A DNA stretch of 64,000 nucleotides from G963662605 sp963667005 (lineage in GTDB: Bacteria; Bacteroidota; Ignavibacteria; Ignavibacteriales; Ignavibacteriaceae). The stretch spans positions 62,001-126,000 of the forward strand of contig OY762937.1 of NCBI GenBank assembly GCA_963667005.1. The letters are read 5' to 3'. Positions 33,933 to 43,592 of the stretch are shown one piece after another. Numbering within the stretch: position 1 is the stretch's first letter; each line of letters starts with the position of its first letter. Both the position numbers and the translations under genes were made by a program. A model generated the notes under the pieces. That model did not search any database. It saw only the letters and a program-made list of their open reading frames with translations, and was not told the origin of the DNA.

Positions 33933-34886
33933 CTAATTAGCGGAAAGCAGCTCTGATTTTATTCTGGTTCCAATTATTTTTGAAAAATGTTCAGCCCCAA
34001 AACCATTTAGATGCATTGGGTCTTTAAATAAGTCTGTTCTTCTTGTAAAACCGGGGTCACATGAATAGTCCCACAGCGGTATGTTGTTATCCTTCAATAT
34101 TTGTTTCTGCAACCGAAGAGAGTACCACTGATTATCTGTCGTTCCGTAAAAATTAGGCGACTTAACGCAAACAAGTTTCGCCCCGCTGTGCTTTGCCTTA
34201 TCTATAAAAGATTTGAACGCTTCGAGATATTCCGGAATTAAAGTAGAATTTTCTGATGTGGTATCCGGTTTCCCTGATACGGCATCGGCGGTCATCTCCC
34301 CAAATACGGGCACATATCCGTTATAATCTTTTTGATTGCGAAAATTAAAATACATCAAGAACAGAATTGTTGAGTTATAAGGATAGATATGGGAAAGCAG
34401 CTTATAATCAAGATATGAATTGTGCTTTCGAAGTAATTGAGCAATCTTGGGATGTGTTTTGCAATAAGGTAAAAGCCAATTAATACGCTTTAGATACACC
34501 GAGTCACGGCTAAGAAAAGACGGATCTATATTTAAGATAATGATTTTAGGTGTGCAACGTGAAAGGACTTCTTCTTCGGCCGTTTTAGCAAATAGCAAGC
34601 CCTGGCCTCTGATTCCACCATTATAACAAGACAAGTTTGTCTCGCCGGAAATGATAGCCGGTACGTAATGTTCCTGAGCCATGGAACTGCCAAAAACAAA
34701 TACATCCGCACGGGCGCTGTCAAGAAGATAGGTAATTCGATAGTATCTACCCGACTTTTGTGTTTCATATAGCTTTTGCAGTACCTTCCCCGCAACATAG
34801 TCAACCCCTATTACTATCATGACCAATAAGATCGCGTAATAAAGAGTCGTGAACGGAAGCTGCTTAATCTTATTCATTACAGTCAT
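33933..34886 (-). CDS. SGNH-like partner of an MBOAT acetyltransferase
   Basis: A membrane-anchored protein of about 317 residues with one N-terminal span (TLYYAILLVMIVIGVDYVAG). An SGNH/AlgX-like domain follows. FVFGSSMAQEHYVP holds the GxS nucleophile region and DPMHLNGFGAEHF carries the Asp/His pair near the C-terminus. Such proteins transfer acetyl groups delivered by an MBOAT protein onto extracellular polysaccharide or cell-wall polymers. The ATG at 34886 lies one base after the MBOAT stop. Longer forms that overlap the MBOAT gene are less likely. The gene ends 31 bases from the convergent dnaE-N half. Confidence 0.75.
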   Translation of the reverse strand: MTVMNKIKQLPFTTLYYAILLVMIVIGVDYVAGKVLQKLYETQKSGRYYRITYLLDSARADVFVFGSSMAQEHYVPAIISGETNLSCYNGGIRGQGLLFAKTAEEEVLSRCTPKIIILNIDPSFLSRDSVYLKRINWLLPYCKTHPKIAQLLRKHNSYLDYKLLSHIYPYNSTILFLMYFNFRNQKDYNGYVPVFGEMTADAVSGKPDTTSENSTLIPEYLEAFKSFIDKAKHSGAKLVCVKSPNFYGTTDNQWYSLRLQKQILKDNNIPLWDYSCDPGFTRRTDLFKDPMHLNGFGAEHFSKIIGTRIKSELLSAN

Positions 34887-34887
34887 C

Positions 34888-36303
34888 TCAAAATTGAACA
34901 TAAATAAACTGGCTTCCGTCAAGTGCGCCGAGTAATAGAATGAGTATGATCATAAACGCGTACACTCCGATTTGCAGAGGAGGATATTTTTGCAATAATA
35001 AAACAAGGCGATTGTTTGGCTTATACTGATACAAATCAATACCGATACTAAATAGAATTGCGAGGGAACAATAACCAAGAATGCTTGAATCATCCATTCC
35101 GATAAATACCGATAATTCCATGTGGGAAATCGCCCTAAGAATAGTCAGTGCATCGGCCCAGGTTGCTGCACGAAAAAACACCCAAGCGAAATTGACCAGT
35201 AAAAAAGTAACTACGATACTAAACACAGATCTGAAGCGGCCACCGGTGTATTCATAGTTCACAACATGTTTTTTGCTTCTGCTCCGAAAAAAAGAATATA
35301 GAAATATGTAGCATCCGTGAAGCACTCCCCAGATAATAAAATTTATTGTTGAACCGTGCCATAATCCGCTTATTAAGAAAGTCAGCATAAGCGGAGCAAA
35401 AAGTTTTAAGACGGAACTATTACGAAAAATCAGCTGGAGCGGGGTAAAAACATAGTCCATCAACCACGTTGAAAGAGATATATGCCACCGCCGCCAAAAC
35501 TCAATGGGTGACCGGGAGAGGTATGGCTGCCGGAAGTTGGCCGGTAATTCAATACCGAACATTTTTGCTATACCGATAGCAATATTCGAGTAGCTACAAA
35601 AATCGCCATACAACTGAAATCCGAAAAACACCGTAGCAATGCACAGTGTAAGTCCGGAAAAGTTTCCCGGTTTACTAAAAACCGCATCCACGTATATTCC
35701 AAGCCTATCAGCAATAACCAGCTTTTGAAACAATCCCAGTAGCACGAGTTTCAGTCCGGCTAAAAATAGCTTCCGACTAAATACCAAGGGCTGCTTCAAT
35801 TGCTCAAGCAAAATTGTACTTCTTCCTATCGGCCCCATTATAATGGTCGGAAAAAACGAACTAAAAGCCGCGAAGCGAATAAAATTTCTTTCAGCCGGAA
35901 TGCGCATCACATATACATCTGCCACATAGCCAAGCATCGACAAGGTATAAAAAGATAACCCGACAGGTACGATGAGACTCTGCCGGCTAAAACCTTGTGT
36001 CACGAACGATAATCCTGGTATGCTATATTTATAGAACGCTAAAATTCCAACGGATAGTCCTACTGCAAATCCTGCATAGATTCGCCTGGGTGAGGAAGTA
36101 GAACGGTAAATAAGGAGAGAAAACACATAGTTTGTAATAATTAGTAAAATTAAGATTACAAATGATTTCAGTCCAAAAAAAGAATAAAAAACAAGATTAA
36201 TAATCAAGAAGAGAGGCAGTTTAAATCGCTGAGGAGTTACCAGATGGATAATCAGCAAAACAGCGGTGATAAATATGTAGAAATCTATCGTGTTGAAAAA
36301 CAC
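34888..36303 (-). CDS. MBOAT-family O-acetyltransferase (AlgI-like)
   Basis: Polytopic membrane acyltransferase, 471 residues from the GTG at 36303. AGGA five bases upstream supports that start, which gives the usual FFNTIDFYIF opening. MBOAT marks are YLSRSPIEFWRRWHISLSTWL and SGLWHGSTINFIIWGVLHG with the catalytic His. It moves acetyl groups across the membrane for O-acetylation of an exported glycan, with the downstream SGNH protein. The glycan is unknown, and no polysaccharide synthesis genes are adjacent. The pair lies between dnaE-N and a decayed copy of the dnaE-N 3' end. Confidence 0.88.
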   Translation of the reverse strand: MFFNTIDFYIFITAVLLIIHLVTPQRFKLPLFLIINLVFYSFFGLKSFVILILLIITNYVFSLLIYRSTSSPRRIYAGFAVGLSVGILAFYKYSIPGLSFVTQGFSRQSLIVPVGLSFYTLSMLGYVADVYVMRIPAERNFIRFAAFSSFFPTIIMGPIGRSTILLEQLKQPLVFSRKLFLAGLKLVLLGLFQKLVIADRLGIYVDAVFSKPGNFSGLTLCIATVFFGFQLYGDFCSYSNIAIGIAKMFGIELPANFRQPYLSRSPIEFWRRWHISLSTWLMDYVFTPLQLIFRNSSVLKLFAPLMLTFLISGLWHGSTINFIIWGVLHGCYIFLYSFFRSRSKKHVVNYEYTGGRFRSVFSIVVTFLLVNFAWVFFRAATWADALTILRAISHMELSVFIGMDDSSILGYCSLAILFSIGIDLYQYKPNNRLVLLLQKYPPLQIGVYAFMIILILLLGALDGSQFIYVQF

Positions 36304-36370
36304 CGAGATCCTCACTATTATGCAGTATTACTAAAGATTAATGTATTTAAGGTGTCTTAATATCCCTGAA

Positions 36371-36500
36371 ATTAAAATTAGCAAAACTTGCACAACTTTA
36401 CAAACTCGCCATGACGAAATCAGCTTGCACTTTGAAATAAATGAGCCCTAACCAAAAATGCTACAATTCTAAAACCGGGGGATGAATTTTACCGTTTTGT
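36371..36500 (+). pseudogene. Decayed copy of the dnaE-N 3' end
   Basis: Bases 36401-36447 match 33814-33861 at the 3' end of the N-terminal dnaE half with eight substitutions and one single-base deletion (about 81% identity). The peptide KLAMNEI.LHF..NEP is recognisable after correcting the frameshift. Weaker similarity extends on both sides, including ACCGGGGG...ATG (about 36474-36484). The rest of 36304-36596 has no gene apart from the 5' flank of the next one. Confidence 0.75.
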
Positions 36501-36596
36501 TTCGAGATACAATTAAAGAAATTTAAGCCGCGGAGATGAACATTTTCCTCCGGCTAGCTGTTTTATTGTTATAGATATTTTACAAGGGTAAGTTTC

Positions 36597-37148
36597 ATGA
36601 ATAACAAATCAATATTCCTTGCCAAGCGGGCGACGGGGGCGATGTTTTTCTCCGTATTCGGTGGTGTGTTTTTTATTGTAGGCTTGCTGCGGGGTTACGG
36701 GTTTTATCCCTTTGCCCTGATACTCATTATTGCTGCTACATTAAGTATTTTCGGAGCGGCGCTCTACCGTTATAATCAAAACAAATTTTCGCTTGCTGAG
36801 AATGCAGATTCGCCTCAAGAAAAAAAGAACGATAAATTATTTCATTTTATCAACGCGGGACAGTGGGTTGCCATTCTTATCGGTGGAAATATCCTTGCTA
36901 ATATCGGGCTCTCCTCATGGATTATTCCAATGGCAATAAGCATTATCGGATTGCACTTTTTACCCTTAGCAAAAATCTTCAAGTATCCACCTCACTACAT
37001 CACCGGGGTACTCCTCTTTGTCTGGGGGTTAGGTTATCCAATCTTGCTGCCACATGGTGGAGAAAACCCATTCGGCTGTTTCGGGGCCGGAGCAGTTTTG
37101 TGGGCAAGCGCTGTTTACGGATTGCTCGTAAAACCAACAAAAATTTGA
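36597..37148 (+). CDS. Multi-span membrane protein of unknown function
   Basis: A 183-residue protein with about six hydrophobic segments: MFFSVFGGVFFIVGLL, FALILIIAATLSIFGAAL, WVAILIGGNILANIGL, IIPMAISIIGLHFLPLAKIF, ITGVLLFVWGLGYPILL and GAGAVLWASAVYGLLV. A hydrophilic loop with DSPQEKKNDK lies between the second and third. I do not recognise the family with confidence. The GLHFLPLAKIF...PPHYITG segment resembles uncharacterised small membrane proteins of Bacillota and Bacteroidota. AAGGG precedes the ATG. It converges on the pectate lyase gene with an eight-base gap. Confidence 0.7.
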   Translation: MNNKSIFLAKRATGAMFFSVFGGVFFIVGLLRGYGFYPFALILIIAATLSIFGAALYRYNQNKFSLAENADSPQEKKNDKLFHFINAGQWVAILIGGNILANIGLSSWIIPMAISIIGLHFLPLAKIFKYPPHYITGVLLFVWGLGYPILLPHGGENPFGCFGAGAVLWASAVYGLLVKPTKI

Positions 37149-37156
37149 ATTTGGGT

Positions 37157-40100
37157 TTATTTCTCCGGCAACACCAGCTTATGTTTCACGCGGGCAGAGC
37201 GAGGATTTTGTATACCTACATAGCTGAAGGAGTTCTGATCGACGATTGAAAGATCCAAAGGATCAACATATCCGTCTCCATTAATGTCCGTAACCAATGC
37301 TGCCCCTGATGCATAATTAAATGATGCCTGGTCAACCAAAGATAAATCGAGCGGGTCCACATAGCCATCCTGATTTACATCGCCGGAATATATTGCCCAA
37401 CGTACTGGCGAAGCAGAAACCTGAACAAGATTGTTCCCATACGCTTTTGATTGAGCCGAGGTAAAATCATAAGATACCGAAGAGCCCTTCGCAAATGCAA
37501 TGGTTGATGCACTCCATGTTTCAATACAATTACGATGTTTTATCACCAGATAATAACTACCCGAAGCTGCGTTACTGAATGTTGTCGATGCCGAGAAAGC
37601 GACAGAATCAAGAATAGCTTTGGTACTGTCAACGTAAGCATAAGGACTGCTTTGCTGCGCGAGATAGACACCGATTGTATCTGTAGCATTTAGATAACCG
37701 CCAGAGTTATAGTAGCCTTGCGGAATAACATTCACCGCTACCGCACCACTCAAGGAAGCGGCATTGGGTCCAGTTTTCCCCTTAACGACAAAGTTACGCA
37801 TGGAAAGATATTTTGTAGTGCTTGGACTTCCGTTGTACCAGGGATAGATTCGCAACGCGAGCGTTTTACCATTGAGAACTGAAATTGAAACCGTAAATGA
37901 AGGAGCCGGGCTATTCCATGCTGAGTTGGCAGATACAATTGAGTCCGTATTTATTTTAGTTCTTGTCGCCCAGTTATCCAATGAATAATATAAATTAGAA
38001 AACATATGACCTGTCGTTCCCGAATAGCCGACATCGAAAGTAATGCTGTTTACAGTGAAGTCATATCCAACAGCCGGTGTCATGCTGAACTCAGCATATC
38101 TGCTGTCGTTCTGTGCTGTTTCCGTAGGCCAACTGGTGCTGCCGAGATTTAACCGCTCACCTCCGTTAGTCGATCCTGCGCTATAATCTTTCACGCTCAT
38201 TGATAACACACCGCCGCCGCTGCTTAACACTTGAGTATTTCCGTTAACGTGTGAGCCTGATGTACAAGTCTGGTTTGCTGTCAATGCCCACTTAACAGAG
38301 TCGCTCTGAGCGCTGGATAAAGTCGTAAATGTACTATCGCCGCCATATGACGTACCAATACTATTCGTTGCATAGGCACGGACATGATACATTGTCCCAG
38401 CAACTAATGAAGTCAATACACTGGTAAAACTGCCGATACCTGAACCATCGGATGTATGACTGTCCGTAATTGTAGGTGTACCCGAAGTATTCCAGCAGAC
38501 CCCCCGGGAAGTCACAGAGGCGCCCCCGTCCGAGATTACAGTTCCGCCGCTTGAAGCAGATGTCAGTGTTATAGCTGAAGTCGTTGATGTTGTTACTGTC
38601 GGCACACTGACCGGCAAGGTAGTAAAGCTGACAGTGCTTCCATATGCAGTGCCGGCACTGTTGGTTGCGTATGCAGCAACATAATAGGTCGTACCCATAG
38701 CAAGTCCGCTCAGCGAACTTGTGAATGACGCGGTTCCGGATCCGTCCGTAGTGTGCGAATTACTTAATGTTGGTGAGCCTGTGGTATTCCAGCAAACTCC
38801 ATACGCTGTTACGGCTGCACCGCCATTGGATGTAATCGTTCCACCGCAGGAAGCTGTTGTTTGCGTGATTGAACTTACCGAAGATGTTGTTACCATCGGC
38901 ACAACTGCTGCAGAGGTAGTAAAACTAACCTGACTGCCGTATGAGGTACCAGAACCATTAACTGCATAAGCCCGCACATAATACGTTGTGCCGACTGTTA
39001 ATCCGGTCAGCGAGCTGATAAACGTACCGGTACCGGTTCCATCCGACGTGTAGGAATTACTTGTTGTCGGAGAGCCGCTTGTATTCCAGCATACACCTCT
39101 CGCGGTAATTGAGGTTCCTCCGTCTGCAGAAATAGTTCCTCCGGAGGATGCTGTCGTCTGTGTAATTGAAGTAACCACAGTTGTAGCAACAGAAGCAAGT
39201 GAAGAAGAAACTCCCGTTTCATAAAAGCCAAGATCCGGGGCCGTACCGTTATATGCCAATCCGACATTTGTTCCTGCGTCAATCAAGTCGCTGCCCGTTG
39301 CCAGATGCATAAAATTTGTAGTGGGTAAACTCCCGTCAGCGTTACGTGGGCCACGCATACCTGTTGTATCAACACTTTGAAAATCAGCGGTACTTACGGA
39401 AAACGGTGACATCCAGCTGTTTGTCTGTTGTGTTGACGCGATACTAATGTTTCCCAGGCTGCCTAACACTACGCAATTAATAAGTGTAAGTGTTTTTCCG
39501 GTATCAAGAGCGGTGACAAAACTATAATTGGTACCATTGCGGTAACCTGTACAATTATAGAGAGTCATCGAACCTTTATTGTTGTTTTGGTCAAATCCCT
39601 TTACTCTGTTATCAAATGATATACATTTCTTCAAGGTAAAATTATGACGAAGGTCCTTAGCGTCACTGCCGCCTAATTTAAATCCGTTTCCGTTACCGGT
39701 GCTTGCCGTACCATCCGCGCGGTAACCATTCATGAAGCACCAGCAATTTTCAAGTGTTGTATTTATATCATCAGAGGGACGTAAATACCCATCCCAGCCG
39801 TCATCGGAGTTTTGCCAGGAACGACATCCGTAATAATAATTTCCGGTACCTACATCAAGCTTTACTGCGAATCCATCGGCATTCCCTTCTCCTGCATCCT
39901 TGTTAAAATAGGAATCGCAATTGATGATATTATTGTAAGCCGCTCCTCCGCCGAGCTGCAAACCAGAATCCCTGTTCAAATAGAATGCACAATACTCGAC
40001 GGTATTATACGAGCCGCTCATGTTCATACCGTTGTCACCTGCCCCCTTAATGTCAATTCCTTTGATGTACCAGTAACTTCCACTAAGATTTATTCCGCGA

Positions 40101-40426
40101 TTACTGCTCGATTCCGACATACTCGAGAAATCCAGTATCGGACGTTCCGAATTATACGCGAGTAAGTAATAACTTTTTGAACTTGTTCCGCTTTTCGAGA
40201 TGCTTATTGTCGAAGTTAATGTATAAGTGCCTCCCCGCATATAAATGGTATCTCCCGCTGTGACATTAGAATAAGCTTTCCCGATTGTCAAATATGGTGC
40301 AGCTAAGGTACCGGCATTTGAATCCGATCCGGTTGGAGAAACATATACAGTTTTAGCCAGTGGTGTGCCAGTGAAGATAAAAACACTCAGAAATAGGCAT
40401 ACATATGAGCGGAATGAATTGTTCAT
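37157..40426 (-). CDS. Secreted PL9-type pectate lyase with Fn3-like repeats and dockerin-like tail
   Basis: Large extracellular protein (1089 residues from the ATG at 40426; numbers below count from a TTG three codons earlier). A signal peptide is followed by a right-handed beta-helix, about 28-405, of polysaccharide lyase family 9. The calcium-site Asp187, Asp211, Asp212 and Asp215 (NADGFAVK, NSDDGWD) have exactly the spacing of Pel9A, and Lys253 (GNGFKLGG) is the catalytic base. Three 100-residue repeats (SITQTTASSGG.I..DGG, GVCWNTSG.PT, YYVRAYA.N..GT.YG) cover about 415-706. A beta-sandwich about 710-890 may be a carbohydrate-binding module. The 190-residue tail ends in two EF-hand-like dockerin repeats (GDVNQDGYVDPLD, TDINGDGYVDPLD). 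Likely role: pectin or polygalacturonate cleavage. Confidence 0.88.
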   Translation of the reverse strand: MNNSFRSYVCLFLSVFIFTGTPLAKTVYVSPTGSDSNAGTLAAPYLTIGKAYSNVTAGDTIYMRGGTYTLTSTISISKSGTSSKSYYLLAYNSERPILDFSSMSESSSNRGINLSGSYWYIKGIDIKGAGDNGMNMSGSYNTVEYCAFYLNRDSGLQLGGGAAYNNIINCDSYFNKDAGEGNADGFAVKLDVGTGNYYYGCRSWQNSDDGWDGYLRPSDDINTTLENCWCFMNGYRADGTASTGNGNGFKLGGSDAKDLRHNFTLKKCISFDNRVKGFDQNNNKGSMTLYNCTGYRNGTNYSFVTALDTGKTLTLINCVVLGSLGNISIASTQQTNSWMSPFSVSTADFQSVDTTGMRGPRNADGSLPTTNFMHLATGSDLIDAGTNVGLAYNGTAPDLGFYETGVSSSLASVATTVVTSITQTTASSGGTISADGGTSITARGVCWNTSGSPTTSNSYTSDGTGTGTFISSLTGLTVGTTYYVRAYAVNGSGTSYGSQVSFTTSAAVVPMVTTSSVSSITQTTASCGGTITSNGGAAVTAYGVCWNTTGSPTLSNSHTTDGSGTASFTSSLSGLAMGTTYYVAAYATNSAGTAYGSTVSFTTLPVSVPTVTTSTTSAITLTSASSGGTVISDGGASVTSRGVCWNTSGTPTITDSHTSDGSGIGSFTSVLTSLVAGTMYHVRAYATNSIGTSYGGDSTFTTLSSAQSDSVKWALTANQTCTSGSHVNGNTQVLSSGGGVLSMSVKDYSAGSTNGGERLNLGSTSWPTETAQNDSRYAEFSMTPAVGYDFTVNSITFDVGYSGTTGHMFSNLYYSLDNWATRTKINTDSIVSANSAWNSPAPSFTVSISVLNGKTLALRIYPWYNGSPSTTKYLSMRNFVVKGKTGPNAASLSGAVAVNVIPQGYYNSGGYLNATDTIGVYLAQQSSPYAYVDSTKAILDSVAFSASTTFSNAASGSYYLVIKHRNCIETWSASTIAFAKGSSVSYDFTSAQSKAYGNNLVQVSASPVRWAIYSGDVNQDGYVDPLDLSLVDQASFNYASGAALVTDINGDGYVDPLDLSIVDQNSFSYVGIQNPRSARVKHKLVLPEK

Positions 40427-40592
40427 GAAATTCAAATCAATTAAAAAAAATATTCAGAAGGCGGCAGTTGAATAGTAACACAATAAAGCCGGTAGTTTAC
40501 CCTATAAAGGTATAGAAAGTTAGCGTTTAAGTCAATGCCATCTTTTATATGCACTATTAGTGCGGCTCTATTAGTCGCTGAAATGGGCAAAA

Positions 40593-40619
40593 AAAATCCG
40601 TCCCATTGGGACGGATTTT
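40593..40619 (-). terminator. Terminator of the DUF5916 gene
   Basis: AAAATCCGTCCC and GGGACGGATTTT pair around ATT. On the minus strand the hairpin is followed by a run of eight T. It lies 16 bases after the stop codon. Confidence 0.92.
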
Positions 40620-40634
40620 AGTGAGTCGTAGGGG

Positions 40635-43298
40635 CTATACCCCAAGCCAGTAAGTGAATTTTATCATAAAAATATTATCGGGGTGCGCGTTTGATAAGTC
40701 ACGCATGGAATTGCCGAATTCAAAATCACCGACAGGTTCAACATCTTCACGGCTTTGAGTCCATATAAAATAGACCGTTGAACCCGGCATATATTCCCAT
40801 CTGAGAACTGCGTTGCCGCGAAACGATAAATATCGAGAATCATTATCACGTATCCATTTAACCGCTGCAGCACCGTTACCGTCAGGATCAAGTTCGTATC
40901 CGGGACTACCGTCTGAGCCAGCCTTTTTTTGAATCGTTGAACCATCATTTCCATACGTAACAAAATCATATGATTTTGCTTTCTTGAGGAATTTATAATC
41001 CGTGTATTTCCCTGATGAAAGTAATGGCTGAACATAAGCCTGAATACTCAACTTAGGACTCAGAATCCAATCCAAACGCATTTCTGTTGCGAAAGTTTTT
41101 TGATCCAAATGCGCAAATATGTATCGGCTCCCGTAAGTATCTACCGACGCATCATCTTTATAGCTCTTGAGCCATTGAGCGTTGTAAATATCCCTTGTGT
41201 ACTCCGGAACTAAGGTCAACGTTAATGTAGGCATTACTTTAAATTCAAAGCTAACAGTATAGTCGTTCATCTTATAGTCTTTGCCGCCGCGTAAAGTAAT
41301 AGAGGGATTAAGCACCCACCATAAGCGATTATTTGTGAAATAGTAGAGATTCATATATTGACTAACCGGGTTAAGCGTCAACGGACCTCCCCTTGTCCGC
41401 CGCGCGTTGTAACTCTTATCACTATATATCAAAGAAAATCCTGCTCCGGAAAGATCGGGAAGGTTGGTATAACCGTTCAGTGCATAACCCTGCCCTGTCT
41501 TATCAAAACCGAAATCATACGTCGTATAAAAAGCCGTTGTAAAACCGATGTTCTGATAAAAACTTGCAGGAGTATTCCACCGGTAACCGGTTTGAATGTG
41601 CATGTTTATCAAATCACTGTATGAACCGTACCCCAGATCATTAATTTCAAATTTCGGACTCAAAACTCCAACAGCTGAATTCAGAATCCATTGCCCTCTA
41701 TTCTTATTAAGCATCAATCTTCCAGCGTATCCGGTTAGTGAAGTTGCCTGACTATCAACTCCGAGGTATGAAGCATCCGGTCTTTGAAAATAATGCAGGC
41801 TGCTTCTTTGTAGATTTGTTATGCGAGTTGTATTGCCCGTTACATTGGAAGCCGCCGCCCATCCGGTTAATACATATGTTCTGTCTTTATCGAGAAAGGT
41901 CCAGCCATCGGCTGCAGTTACCACAGCGCTTTTATTAACAATATCCTTAAGTGCAGCGTCGTTAAAGAATCTATTGGTAAATGTTGCGAGAAATCCGAGT
42001 CCCTGTTCGCTTTGGTTATAATCTCTGCGTGCACGAAAAACTCCGTAGTATGTCATCGGTTCTATTTCAAGTTTTGAATGGTCACCATTAATAGAAATGT
42101 CTGCCTTCTCCCGATTTGTCAAAGCGTGTAATGTGGCAATCTTCCAATTCTCAGAAATTTGTCCCGACACTTTTGCCGCGCCTAGAATATGTGTGCCGGC
42201 AGAAGCGTAAGAATAGTCTGCTGCAAATGGACGCTGCGGGGCTCGGCCGATTCGCCTTGAATAAAACAAATTCGGACTTTGCCAATTATAATTCGTTGTA
42301 CTGTTTGTTCCGCCGCCGCCGAATCTGAATATATTAACACCTTCGGTGAAGAAAGGACGCTTTTCATCAAATGTTGATTCAACATCAGTCAGATTTACAA
42401 CTGCCGGATCAACTTCCACCTGACCAAAATCGGGATTAATTGTTGCATTAAACGACAGGCTGCTGCCGATAGAAGATTTAATATCGAGTCCCGCACCCGG
42501 CAGATACTTCTCGCCATTAAACGGATCATTAGGATCATTGCCGACATACTCTGCCCTACCGGTTACGTAAGGGAGTAATTCAATACCTGCTGAAGGTTTA
42601 ATACCTCTCAGTTCTGTGAGACTCGGGAAACGAGAAGCAAAACCGTTTTCATTACGCGGTGTGTAAGCTATCATGTCGGTTTCAGCGTTACGGCTGAAAT
42701 AACGCTCAACATCGAAACCCCATGTCTGAGGATCCCCGGCGTTAAAACGCAATTGTGATAATGGAATACGCATTTCTACCGTCCATGAATCATCGTTAAT
42801 TTTCGGAACACCTTCCCATACTGCGTCCCATGTGCCATCGGTATTTTTCTGATCGTTTTCAATTGTTCCGTCCGCGAGCGATCCGGCAGCAGATACGTAA
42901 AAATAGAAGCCGTTCCTTTTATCATGGAACGGATCAATATATAACACCGCACCGTCTGATGGATCACCGAAAACAAAATCACGCCGGACCAACCGCGCCA
43001 TTATCGAATCAGGATGCGGATCGTAAAATCTTCCTGCGAAATATAGATTCTGGTCGTCATATGCAAACCATACCTCGCTCTTGTACGTTGGAGCCTCACC
43101 TTGCGTTGGTTCCTGCTGGGTGAAATCTTTAAACGAAGCACCTTTCCATACCTCTTCATTCAGAATGCCATCAACAACGATTTTTTCTTTCACGTATACA
43201 CACTGAAACGATTTCGCCGCAGTATTACCCTGATCTGCCGCCATGCATTGTGCCCCGCCAAGAAGTAGTACCATGAGCATTAGTATAGTTTTATCCAT
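40635..43298 (-). CDS. DUF5916 outer-membrane protein with CBM9-like N-terminal domain
   Basis: Exported protein of 887 residues. After a signal peptide (ILMLMVLLLGGAQCMAA) comes a carbohydrate-binding family 9-like domain, about 35-230: VDGILNEEVWKGASFKDFTQ, EVWFAYDDQNLYFAGRFYD, WTVEMRIPLSQLRF. The DUF5916 region follows, with FNATINPDFGQVEVDPAVVNLTD-type strands, EKRPFFTEGVNIF, FYSRRIGR, and many alternating amphipathic strands to the C-terminus, as expected for an outer-membrane beta-barrel. The family is common beside glycan-degradation genes in Bacteroidota but has no firm function. It ends in its own terminator, so it is a single-gene unit. Confidence 0.82.
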   Translation of the reverse strand: MDKTILMLMVLLLGGAQCMAADQGNTAAKSFQCVYVKEKIVVDGILNEEVWKGASFKDFTQQEPTQGEAPTYKSEVWFAYDDQNLYFAGRFYDPHPDSIMARLVRRDFVFGDPSDGAVLYIDPFHDKRNGFYFYVSAAGSLADGTIENDQKNTDGTWDAVWEGVPKINDDSWTVEMRIPLSQLRFNAGDPQTWGFDVERYFSRNAETDMIAYTPRNENGFASRFPSLTELRGIKPSAGIELLPYVTGRAEYVGNDPNDPFNGEKYLPGAGLDIKSSIGSSLSFNATINPDFGQVEVDPAVVNLTDVESTFDEKRPFFTEGVNIFRFGGGGTNSTTNYNWQSPNLFYSRRIGRAPQRPFAADYSYASAGTHILGAAKVSGQISENWKIATLHALTNREKADISINGDHSKLEIEPMTYYGVFRARRDYNQSEQGLGFLATFTNRFFNDAALKDIVNKSAVVTAADGWTFLDKDRTYVLTGWAAASNVTGNTTRITNLQRSSLHYFQRPDASYLGVDSQATSLTGYAGRLMLNKNRGQWILNSAVGVLSPKFEINDLGYGSYSDLINMHIQTGYRWNTPASFYQNIGFTTAFYTTYDFGFDKTGQGYALNGYTNLPDLSGAGFSLIYSDKSYNARRTRGGPLTLNPVSQYMNLYYFTNNRLWWVLNPSITLRGGKDYKMNDYTVSFEFKVMPTLTLTLVPEYTRDIYNAQWLKSYKDDASVDTYGSRYIFAHLDQKTFATEMRLDWILSPKLSIQAYVQPLLSSGKYTDYKFLKKAKSYDFVTYGNDGSTIQKKAGSDGSPGYELDPDGNGAAAVKWIRDNDSRYLSFRGNAVLRWEYMPGSTVYFIWTQSREDVEPVGDFEFGNSMRDLSNAHPDNIFMIKFTYWLGV

Positions 43299-43535
43299 AT
43301 GTCGCCTATGTAGAGTTATTGAACAATGTGTGTAATAAACGAGATAAAATATTTTTTGTTCTACACTGCGAAATTATTTTTTATTTGGGCATAGTCACGT
43401 TTGTTATGATAAGAGGCAAAATAATTCGATGGAAGGTTGGAAGTGTCCGATTGGAACGTAAACTTCAGTGCGTTCAATCACACATGTAATAGCAGCGATT
43501 GATGCAGTGAAAGAGAAATTTTACTTTAAAGCTAA

Positions 43536-43568
43536 GAAAGCCCGCACGAATTAATCACGCGGACTTTC
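43536..43568 (-). terminator. Probable terminator of the amino-sugar operon
   Basis: On the minus strand GAAAGTCCGC pairs with GCGGGCTTTC (one T-G wobble) around the intervening GTGATTAATTCGT. It lies 25 bases beyond the GH38 stop. The T-tract is short. The rest of 43299-43592 shows no gene. Confidence 0.55.
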
Positions 43569-43592
43569 AAAGACATCACTATATATTTAGGG

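Noticed and set aside
33933..36303. MBOAT/SGNH pair as part of a cell-wall or alginate synthesis cluster
   Set aside because: No glycosyltransferase, Alg or Dlt gene lies nearby, so only a general O-acetylation role can be claimed.
38300..39180. Three similar about 300-bp units as a sequence duplication artefact
   Set aside because: They encode three diverged Fn3-like domains of the pectate lyase with clear amino acid differences, so they are genuine protein repeats.
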